Shown here: piece by piece, positions 1 through 5,107 of the stretch
Position numbering within the stretch: the first letter of the stretch is position 1
How the letters are laid out: each line of letters starts with the position of its first letter
Assembly (NCBI GenBank): GCA_002474415.1
Contig: DLQV01000024.1
Location: 1 to 8,172 of the forward strand
Length of the DNA stretch: 8,172 bases
Direction of reading: 5' to 3'
From: Lachnospiraceae bacterium UBA7598
Lineage (GTDB): Bacteria; Bacillota; Clostridia; Lachnospirales; Lachnospiraceae
The notes under the pieces: model-generated
Database searches by the model: none
Seen by the model: only the letters and a program-made list of their open reading frames with translations
What the model was told of the DNA's origin: nothing
Program-made: the position numbers and the translations under genes

Positions 1-181
1 ACTGGATGGGATAGATGATGGAGAGCGCCGTGAGCCCGGCATCGGCATAGCGGCCCACAAAGAAGCTGTCCACAATGTTATAAAGTGCCTGTATCAACTG
101 CGCCAGCATCACAGGTGGCGCCATCTTCCATAGTATTTTACTGATTTTCTCTGTGCCAAACATCTGGCTGTCTTGTTTCAT
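1..181 (-). CDS. MATE family efflux transporter, N-terminal part (cut by window edge)
   Basis: Sixty codons are visible; the rest of the gene lies beyond position 1. The translation begins MKQDSQMFGTEKISKILWKM and continues into a hydrophobic stretch containing APPVMLAQLIQALYNIVDSF and FVGRYADAGLTALSI. This is the typical start of a MATE (multidrug and toxin extrusion) protein: a short cytoplasmic tail, then TM1 with the P-x-M/L-x-x-x-L-IQALYNIVDS-FVG pattern. Such proteins sit in the cytoplasmic membrane and export drugs or metabolites by Na+ or H+ antiport; the substrate cannot be told. The ATG at 179-181 follows a GGAGG (minus strand of 191-195) at a normal distance. The visible coding sequence is richer in GC than the genes further right. 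Its family is clear, its substrate unknown. Confidence 0.88.
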   Translation of the reverse strand, partial: MKQDSQMFGTEKISKILWKMAPPVMLAQLIQALYNIVDSFFVGRYADAGLTALSIIYPIQ

Positions 182-221
182 GTTGCCTGTCCTCCACGGG
201 TATCTTCCATCTCCCCACCGG

Positions 222-297
222 GTATCGCCCCCTCGCATTCGCTCGGCGGCAGGTCGGCGACATCATCCTAAATATGGGCTTCGCCCATATGGATGTC
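222..297 (-). repeat. GC-rich palindromic spacer element between dtd and the MATE gene
   Basis: The dtd-MATE spacer contains a perfect 8-bp inverted repeat, ATATGGGC (272-279) and GCCCATAT (283-290), with a 3-base loop. It is flanked by a second pairing arm, GACATC (259-264) with GATGTC (292-297). Further along the minus strand, GTCGCC and GGCGAT can also pair around a GAGCGAATGCGAG segment (about 228-259). The T-run expected of an intrinsic terminator is missing on both strands. It could be a dispersed REP-like element, a Rho-type or imperfect terminator after dtd, or a leader structure for the MATE gene. These readings are inference; the inverted repeats are seen directly. Confidence 0.5.
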
Positions 298-300
298 ACC

Positions 301-747
301 TCACCAAATATCGCTGTCCCACAAAATTGTGAATGGGCCATCGTTCTCCAGCTCGACCTTCATGTCGGCGCCGAAGCTTCCGCACTCTACCTTTCCGAAC
401 GTCTCCACACATTTTGCTTTGAAATACTCATACATTTCCTCTGCGAAGTCCGGTGCCCCTGCCTTCACAAAGCTTGGACGGTTTCCTTTCTTGCAGTCCG
501 CATATAATGTAAACTGTGATATTAATAACAGGGAGCCTTCGATATCATGTAAAGACAGGTTTGTTTTTCCGTTTTCATCACTGAAGATGCGCATTCCAAG
601 AAGTTTTCGTATCATTTTATCGGCAATGGTTTTGGTATCGGTTTCTGCAATTCCAATTAATACACAGAATCCGTTTGTTATTTGCCCGGTAATTTTCCGA
701 TCCACTTCACATGTTGCTTCGGTAACACGTTGTATTACAAATCGCAT
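301..747 (-). CDS. dtd: D-aminoacyl-tRNA deacylase (DTD)
   Basis: DTD hydrolyses D-amino acids (and mischarged glycine) from tRNA in the cytoplasm, so that they do not enter proteins or deplete tRNA pools. The 148-residue length is standard for the family. The N-terminus [16 protein letters not shown] matches the usual M-R-x-V-x-Q-R-V-x-x-A start. The hallmark SQFTLYAD lies at residues 77-84, followed by NRPSF at 89-93. The Gly-cisPro region NDGPFT at 135-140 contributes to chiral proofreading; the position usually written GKMN reads GKTN at 60-63. The ATG follows AAGAGG (minus strand of 758-763) at 10 bases. The gene stands alone: a terminator lies upstream and a hairpin spacer downstream. 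Base composition changes within it: the 3' part (301-480) is about 53% GC, the rest about 38%. Confidence 0.95.
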   Translation of the reverse strand: MRFVIQRVTEATCEVDRKITGQITNGFCVLIGIAETDTKTIADKMIRKLLGMRIFSDENGKTNLSLHDIEGSLLLISQFTLYADCKKGNRPSFVKAGAPDFAEEMYEYFKAKCVETFGKVECGSFGADMKVELENDGPFTILWDSDIW

Positions 748-777
748 TGGTTTTATTCCTCTTAATAAATATTAATA

Positions 778-807
778 TTTTAAAGTTATAAATAAGTTTT
801 AAAGTTA
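778..807 (-). repeat. 11-bp direct repeat upstream of dtd
   Basis: TTTTAAAGTTA occurs exactly at 778-788 and again at 797-807 (plus-strand reading), 19 bases apart centre to centre, just upstream of the dtd SD site. The spacing is close to two helical turns, so a tandem operator is possible. The region is very AT-rich, so chance or a UP-like AT tract is also possible. No confident -10/-35 pair was found here. Confidence 0.4.
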
Positions 808-812
808 CATAA

Positions 813-847
813 CAAAAGGAACCGGACCTTAAGACCGGTTCCTTTTT
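813..847 (-). terminator. Intrinsic terminator of the cytidylate-kinase-like gene (bidirectional shape)
   Basis: A perfect 12-bp stem pairs AAAAGGAACCGG (814-825) with CCGGTTCCTTTT (835-846) around a 9-base loop. It begins 18 bases after the stop codon of the gene at 865. Reading on the minus strand the stem ends in TTTTG; on the plus strand it runs into TTTTT (843-847). It separates that gene from dtd. Confidence 0.85.
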
Positions 848-864
848 GTCAAAGCTGCATGGTT

Positions 865-1494
865 TTATTTTTTCTGTTCCATTTTCTTTCGGAAATCCAA
901 GATAATATCAACACATGCTTCCGGGGTGATTTTGCTTGTGTTGAGTGTCAGATCATAACTTCTGGAGTCTCCCCATTTTTTGCAGGTGTAGTAATTATAA
1001 TAACTGGAACGCTGCTTGTCTTTTTTCTGGATCATATCTTTGGCTTTTGATTCTGTGACATCCTCACGTTTGCTGACGCGCTTGATCCGATCATCCATAT
1101 CCGCATGTACAAAGATGCTCAGACAATCCGGATTGGAAGCAAGTGCATAATCTGCACATCGTCCTACAATCACACAGGACTCCTCTGATGCAATCTTTTT
1201 GATGGTATCAAATTGTGCCAAAAAGACTTTGTGATTAAGTGGCATATCCAAAAATGGTGCTGCAGAATAATTTCCGCCGGTATATGTATCCATTACTAAG
1301 GAATACAGAAAACTGTTGGTTGGACGTTCATCATGATTTTCAAAAATTTCTTCACAAAAACCAGAATCTTTTGCCGCTTGTGCCAAAAGCTCTTTATCAT
1401 ATAACTTGATTCCAAGACGTTCTGCTAAAAGTTTTGCAACGGTGTATCCACCACTTCCAAGTTCTCTTCCGATTGTATAAATATAATTGCCCAT
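865..1494 (-). CDS. Cytidylate kinase-like family protein (AAA_26-type P-loop)
   Basis: This 209-residue cytoplasmic protein belongs to the cytidylate-kinase-like family common in Clostridia, a relative of nucleoside monophosphate kinases whose substrate is unproven. The N-terminal loop TIGRELGSGG (residues 7-16) is a modified P-loop with GSGG in place of the GSGKS of true Cmk, as is usual in this family. Then come LYDKELL (31-37), VIVGRCADYAL (108-118, a conserved GR-C-x-D segment) and a basic LID-like region RIKRVSKRED (136-145). I chose the ATG at 1494 because GGAGGT (minus strand of 1502-1507) lies 7 bases upstream. An in-frame ATG at 1515 would place that SD site inside the gene. It has its own promoter at the end of rluD and a terminator downstream. 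Function as a nucleotide kinase is likely but not certain. Confidence 0.85.
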   Translation of the reverse strand: MGNYIYTIGRELGSGGYTVAKLLAERLGIKLYDKELLAQAAKDSGFCEEIFENHDERPTNSFLYSLVMDTYTGGNYSAAPFLDMPLNHKVFLAQFDTIKKIASEESCVIVGRCADYALASNPDCLSIFVHADMDDRIKRVSKREDVTESKAKDMIQKKDKQRSSYYNYYTCKKWGDSRSYDLTLNTSKITPEACVDIILDFRKKMEQKK

Positions 1495-1501
1495 ACCCGT
1501 T

Positions 1502-1507
1502 ACCTCC
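1502..1507 (-). promoter_or_regulatory. SD site that fixes the start of the cytidylate-kinase-like gene
   Basis: GGAGGT on the minus strand stands 7 bases before ATG 1492-1494. This favours that codon over the in-frame ATG 21 bases further upstream, which has no comparable SD site. Confidence 0.75.
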
Positions 1508-1520
1508 GATGTCATAAATT

Positions 1521-1540
1521 CTTTAAGTAATCTCTTAAAG
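1521..1540 (-). promoter_or_regulatory. Operator-like inverted repeat at the transcription start of the cytidylate-kinase-like gene
   Basis: CTTTAAG (1521-1527) and CTTAAAG (1534-1540) are perfect 7-bp inverted arms with a 6-base spacer. They start about 10 bases downstream of the -10 box, so they would overlap the first transcribed bases. The placement suits a repressor site, but the regulator is unknown. Confidence 0.4.
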
Positions 1541-1549
1541 TATATACAT

Positions 1550-1579
1550 ATTATACAACATTTAGGACCTGGATTTCAA
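1550..1579 (-). promoter_or_regulatory. Sigma-A-type promoter for the cytidylate-kinase-like gene
   Basis: On the minus strand, TTGAAA (1574-1579) and a consensus TATAAT (1550-1555) are separated by 18 bases. The -35 box lies inside the 3' end of rluD and the -10 box just after its stop. With no terminator after rluD, operon readthrough into this gene is also possible. Confidence 0.65.
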
Positions 1580-2485
1580 CAATTTTAGCAAATTATCAAA
1601 ATATTCTGGCAAAGGCGCAGAAAATTCCATATATTTTCCGCTTCTTGGATGAACAAATCCAATCGTTTTTGCGTGAAGTGTCTGTCCCTGCAGATGTTTA
1701 AACTGTGAACGGCCACTGGAATACAGAGAATCCCCCAGTAATGGATGCCCGATACTTGCCATGTGTACACGGATCTGGTGGGTCCGTCCGGTTTCTAGTT
1801 TGAATTGCATATAAGTATAATTTCCAAAACGCTCGAGTACTTTATAATGGGTAATTGCCGGTTTCCCGTTTTTCTCATTGATGGCCATTTTTTTTCGATC
1901 AACGGGATTCCTTCCGATCGCTCCTTCGATGGTTCCCTCATCTTCTGTTATATTTCCACAGACAATTCCAACATAGATGCGGTTGACGGTATGTTCTTTG
2001 ATCTGTTCTGCAATGTTTACATGGCTTTCATCATTTTTGCAGACAATCAGAGAACCTGTGGTATCCATATCAATTCGATGGACAATGCCCGGACGTATCT
2101 GCCCGTTGATACCGCTTAGGGAATCTTTACAGTGATACATAATGGCATTTACCAAAGTCCCGGAGTAGTGCCCTGCCGATGGGTGTACGACCATTCCTTT
2201 GGGCTTGTTTACGATCAGAACATCATCATCTTCATATAAGATATCCAATGGGATATTTTCCGGTTCAATGGTTGTTTCCACAGCATCCGGAATGGTGACG
2301 CTTACCAGATCTTCTGCATGTACCGGGTAACTGGCTTTTTGAAATGTTCCATTCACCTGAATTTGTTTATCTTTAATTAGCTTTTGAAAAAAAGAACGGG
2401 AGAAATCCGGATAAATTTCGGAAAGAACTTTATCCAGACGCTCCCCTTCCTGCATGTACTGCACTTCAAATGATTCTTCCTGCAC
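1562..2485 (-). CDS. rluD: RluA/RluD family pseudouridine synthase
   Basis: The enzyme isomerises specific uridines in rRNA or tRNA to pseudouridine; the exact target (23S rRNA helix 69 for E. coli RluD) is inferred only from the family. The 307-residue protein has an N-terminal S4 RNA-binding domain (RLDKVLSEIYPDFSRSFFQK at 16-35 through VNG at 44-46). The catalytic domain contains NKPKGMVVHPS (93-103), HRIDMDTTG (136-144) with catalytic Asp139, the RTHQIRVH motif (234-241) and LLGD (249-252). The active-site motif reads DTTG where DTSG is more common. It starts with GTG, supported by the family-typical N-terminus and an AAGGAG (2496-2501) 10 bases upstream inside the lspA end; the gap to lspA is 4 bases. 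It is the last gene of the operon. In Bacillus the equivalent gene is ylyB, also next to lspA. Confidence 0.92.
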   Translation of the reverse strand: MQEESFEVQYMQEGERLDKVLSEIYPDFSRSFFQKLIKDKQIQVNGTFQKASYPVHAEDLVSVTIPDAVETTIEPENIPLDILYEDDDVLIVNKPKGMVVHPSAGHYSGTLVNAIMYHCKDSLSGINGQIRPGIVHRIDMDTTGSLIVCKNDESHVNIAEQIKEHTVNRIYVGIVCGNITEDEGTIEGAIGRNPVDRKKMAINEKNGKPAITHYKVLERFGNYTYMQFKLETGRTHQIRVHMASIGHPLLGDSLYSSGRSQFKHLQGQTLHAKTIGFVHPRSGKYMEFSAPLPEYFDNLLKLLKSRS

Positions 2486-2489
2486 GACC

Positions 2490-3086
2490 TTATGACTCCT
2501 TTGGATTTGACGATTTTCCAGAAAAAATTAAGCTGTAATCTTCTTCCTTGTAATAAAAAAGCACAACAATAATCAATGCAATTGCAGAAAGTGTTACATA
2601 GATATCTGCAACGTTAAATATTGGAAAATTAATCAGGCTGAAATAAAAGAAATCGATGACATAGTGATGGATCACACGATCAATCAGATTTCCGGCTGCG
2701 CCCGCAAAAATTCCGACTGCTATGATATTCAAGGGAAGAAACCTGCGGTTGAGAGGAATTCTTTGATACAGGATTGCCAATAAAATAAGAACCACAACTG
2801 TCAGGATAGCAAAGAATATCATTTTTGCCATTAAAAATGCTTCTGGATGACTATCAAAATAGGCAAAATGAAATATGCGATGTAAGATAGACACAGGGTC
2901 CAGGCTAAATGCAGCACTGTCATTTTCCAGGTATTTTAATTGGAACACTCCGTCAATAATCGAAACATCCGGTTTTTGACGCAGATTGATATAGGCAAGC
3001 CATTTGGTAAACTGGTCAACAGCAACTAAAAGAATAACCAACAGACCACTGTACCCCATACATTTTTTCGTTTTCCTCTGATTCAT
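2490..3086 (-). CDS. lspA: Lipoprotein signal peptidase (signal peptidase II) with an enlarged loop
   Basis: LspA is a membrane aspartyl protease that removes signal peptides from diacylglyceryl-modified prolipoproteins. The 198-residue protein has hydrophobic segments at about 13-32, 86-107, 118-134 and 160-178. Family motifs are present: VDQFTK (23-28), LENDSAAFS (53-61), AGAAGNLIDR (128-137), VIDF (143-146) and FPIFNVAD (154-161). Asp145 and Asp161 are the expected catalytic pair. Two things are odd. It is longer than the usual 150-170 residues because of an extra ~20 residues after the NxxAAF motif (about 62-85) and a polar C-terminal tail. The glycine of the usual N-x-G-A-A-F is serine here. 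The start has TAAGGAG overlapping the ylmH stop codon, giving a gap of 10 bases. All catalytic residues remain, so it is probably active. Confidence 0.92.
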   Translation of the reverse strand: MNQRKTKKCMGYSGLLVILLVAVDQFTKWLAYINLRQKPDVSIIDGVFQLKYLENDSAAFSLDPVSILHRIFHFAYFDSHPEAFLMAKMIFFAILTVVVLILLAILYQRIPLNRRFLPLNIIAVGIFAGAAGNLIDRVIHHYVIDFFYFSLINFPIFNVADIYVTLSAIALIIVVLFYYKEEDYSLIFSGKSSNPKES

Positions 3087-3096
3087 TATAATCTCC

Positions 3097-3849
3097 TTAC
3101 ATATAAATTAAAAAACGGACACGAAGTTTTCCTTTTTTGCTGAAGGATTGGCTGGTTTCAAAAACAAAACGTCCCTTTCCGCGAACGGATACAATATCTC
3201 CATTGTTACAGGATTGATTGCAGTTTGTAATGCAGCGGCCATTAATAAATACTTTCTCGGAAGAAAGATATGCAGCAGCTTCCGAACGGGATAAATGATA
3301 CGCCCGTGCAATAATGGCATCAATGCGATTGGAGGCTACGATATCATCATGTTCTTCAAACATGGGATGAACTTTGAGTGTATTTACATCTTCCACAATG
3401 GAACTTTGGATCATGGTATGACGGATCTGGGTAAGCTGATCCATAATAAAATCCGAAATGGTTTCGGAACAAAAGATATAAATATCATTTTCCAGAAGAA
3501 TGATATCTCCAATTTTACTTCGATCCAGCCCAAGGTGCATCAGTGCTCCTAGTACATCACGGTGTGTAAGCTTTTCCGCATATTTTGGATATCGGGAAAT
3601 TGCATGAATGCATACAAACGGATAAGACCATTCATAACAAAGAGCATCAGGGATAAATGCAACCATCTGACGCTCTGCCTGCTCATAGCCGCCAAATAGC
3701 TTTGTTTTTGTATATAACTCATTCTGCAGGCTATGAAAAATATTCTGTTCATTCAGGTTCAGGAAATCACTGAATAGTACGATTCCCTTTCGGTCTGCCT
3801 GTCTTGAAAGGTCCAAAAGACGTTTCCGGCATAATTCCTGCTCATTCAT
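3097..3849 (-). CDS. ylmH: YlmH-family S4-domain RNA-binding protein
   Basis: YlmH proteins are cytoplasmic RNA-binding proteins; in Firmicutes they have been linked to cell division through their operon position and, in Bacillus, to rescue of stalled ribosomes through the S4 domain. The 250-residue length fits the family. The central motif THRDVLGALMHLGLDRSKIG (95-114), followed by DI, is diagnostic. The C-terminal S4 domain spans about 173-235, with RIDAIIARAYHLSRSEA at 175-191, VFINGR at 200-205 and NGDIVSVRGKGRF at 216-228. The start ATG is 4 bases after the sepF stop and has only a weak SD site, so translational coupling to sepF is likely. The neighbours are those expected (sepF before it, lspA after), but divIVA, often directly downstream in Bacillus, is not here. 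Confidence 0.9.
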   Translation of the reverse strand: MNEQELCRKRLLDLSRQADRKGIVLFSDFLNLNEQNIFHSLQNELYTKTKLFGGYEQAERQMVAFIPDALCYEWSYPFVCIHAISRYPKYAEKLTHRDVLGALMHLGLDRSKIGDIILLENDIYIFCSETISDFIMDQLTQIRHTMIQSSIVEDVNTLKVHPMFEEHDDIVASNRIDAIIARAYHLSRSEAAAYLSSEKVFINGRCITNCNQSCNNGDIVSVRGKGRFVFETSQSFSKKGKLRVRFLIYM

Positions 3850-3853
3850 CGGC

Positions 3854-4384
3854 TTAATTTAATCCAGGCAAATCAAAAGATTCCATAAGCCCCTGAATAT
3901 CTCCGGAAATGTCAACACCGTTCGGAGTTGCAAGAAAGATATAATTAGAAATCTTTTGTAAATTTCCATGCATGGCAAAAGTTGCACCGGAAGTGAAATC
4001 AATAATTCGCTGAGCAATGTCTACGCTGAGCCCTTCCATATTGATCACAACAGTGCGACCGTTTAATAAAGTTTCCGTAATTTCGATTTCATCTTCAATG
4101 GCGTTTGGCTTAATCACGCATACTTCCATTCCCGGCTGTCCCTGACGGCGGTTTCTGTTGATGGGAGTAATTTTGTTCTGCTGCTTTTGCCGCTGTTTTT
4201 CAGAAATATCATATGTCGCTGCGGTCTGTTGTTCCTGCGCTTCTTTTTTACGTTCTCTGCGGGAAGGCTTTTTTTCTTTTACTTCATAATCGTCATCTTC
4301 ATCGTAATCGTAATCCTCGTTATCAAACTCATAATCATCATCGTTCAAACGCATGACATCAAGAAATTTATCAATAATACTCAT
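3854..4384 (-). CDS. sepF: Cell division protein SepF
   Basis: SepF tethers FtsZ filaments to the membrane and aligns them at the septum. The 176-residue protein shows the full layout. An N-terminal amphipathic helix (MSIIDKFLDVMRL, 1-13) should bind the membrane. A strongly acidic Asp/Glu/Tyr segment (14-38) is followed by a basic SRRERKK patch (41-47) and a Gln-rich linker to about 85. The conserved globular SepF domain (about 86-162) contains VCVIKPNAIEDEIEI, NGRTVVINMEGL and DFTSGATFAMHGNLQKI. The ATG overlaps the yggS stop by one base (TAATG), with AAGGTGG in the yggS end as SD site, so the two are probably translationally coupled. The acidic linker is longer and more extreme than in Bacillus SepF. 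Identification is firm. Confidence 0.95.
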   Translation of the reverse strand: MSIIDKFLDVMRLNDDDYEFDNEDYDYDEDDDYEVKEKKPSRRERKKEAQEQQTAATYDISEKQRQKQQNKITPINRNRRQGQPGMEVCVIKPNAIEDEIEITETLLNGRTVVINMEGLSVDIAQRIIDFTSGATFAMHGNLQKISNYIFLATPNGVDISGDIQGLMESFDLPGLN

Positions 4385-5094
4385 TATTTAACCACCTTAT
4401 TTTGATAATGTCTTTCACCGAAAATGCCGGTTCCAACGCGAACCATGGTTGCACCCTCTTCGATTGCCACCATATAATCTCCGGTCATACCCATGGACAA
4501 AACATCCATACGTACATTATCTATGTTTTGTGCGTCTATGTCAACAGATAATTGCCGAATCTGTCGGAAGTAATTACGGTTATCTTCCGGATTTTCTACA
4601 AATGGAGCAATTGTCATCAACCCTTGAATCCGAATGTGTGGCAGTGCCGCAATTTCCCGGATAAGAGAAAGCGTTTCTTCTTTGTGGATGCCGAATTTAC
4701 TCTCTTCTTCTGCAATATTGACTTCCACAAGAATAGAAACGGTTACATTTTGTTTTGCAGCCTGTTTTTCAATTTCTTTTGCAAGATGCAGACTGTCTAC
4801 CGAATGAATCAGTTCGGTTTTTCCAACAATATATTTTACTTTATTGGTCTGCAGGTGTCCGATCATGTGCCAACGAATATCTTTTGGAAGAACTTCCATT
4901 TTTTCACACATTTCCTGTACTTTGTTTTCTCCAAAATCGCGTGGTCCCAGATCGTATACGGTCTGAAGCATTTCAATTGGTTTTGTCTTACTTACTGCGA
5001 TCAGCGTTACATCACTGCGGTTTCTTCCTGCTTTTTCACATGCTTTGCAGATATTTTCTTCTACCTGCTCCAGGTTTTTCTGTAAATCCATCAT
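4384..5094 (-). CDS. yggS: YggS/PLPBP family pyridoxal phosphate homeostasis protein
   Basis: This single-domain alanine-racemase-like fold protein binds pyridoxal 5'-phosphate and helps to control free PLP and amino/keto acid balance; no catalytic activity is established. It is ylmE in Bacillus. The 236-residue protein has the PLP lysine in LIAVSKTKP (Lys36), FGENKVQE (54-61), RWHMIGHLQTNK (74-85), and the family signature LSMGMTGDYMVAIEEGATMV (199-218) followed by RVGTGIFG, which closes the PLP phosphate site. The first of two adjacent ATG codons (5092-5094) is chosen because AAGGAG precedes it at about 7-8 bases. It lies 13 bases after the HlyD-like gene and overlaps sepF by one base. Identification is firm. 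Confidence 0.95.
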   Translation of the reverse strand: MMDLQKNLEQVEENICKACEKAGRNRSDVTLIAVSKTKPIEMLQTVYDLGPRDFGENKVQEMCEKMEVLPKDIRWHMIGHLQTNKVKYIVGKTELIHSVDSLHLAKEIEKQAAKQNVTVSILVEVNIAEEESKFGIHKEETLSLIREIAALPHIRIQGLMTIAPFVENPEDNRNYFRQIRQLSVDIDAQNIDNVRMDVLSMGMTGDYMVAIEEGATMVRVGTGIFGERHYQNKVVK

Positions 5095-5107
5095 TTACAC
5101 ACTCCTT

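Noticed and set aside
182..300. Riboswitch (for example a guanidine type) controlling the MATE gene
   Set aside because: None of the conserved ykkC or mini-ykkC motifs such as paired ACGR loops could be seen; only general hairpins are present.
138..341. 67-codon minus-strand open frame across the dtd-MATE spacer
   Set aside because: It overlaps the ends of two real genes in another frame, has no SD site and gives a protein of no recognisable family character.
1495..1515. Upstream ATG at 1515 as the start of the cytidylate-kinase-like gene
   Set aside because: The GGAGGT SD site would then lie inside the coding region, and the seven extra residues precede the family's usual N-terminus.
4552..5085. 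177-codon plus-strand open frame opposite yggS
   Set aside because: It is antisense to a firmly identified gene, lacks an SD site and is rich in Phe/Cys/Tyr as expected of a shadow translation.
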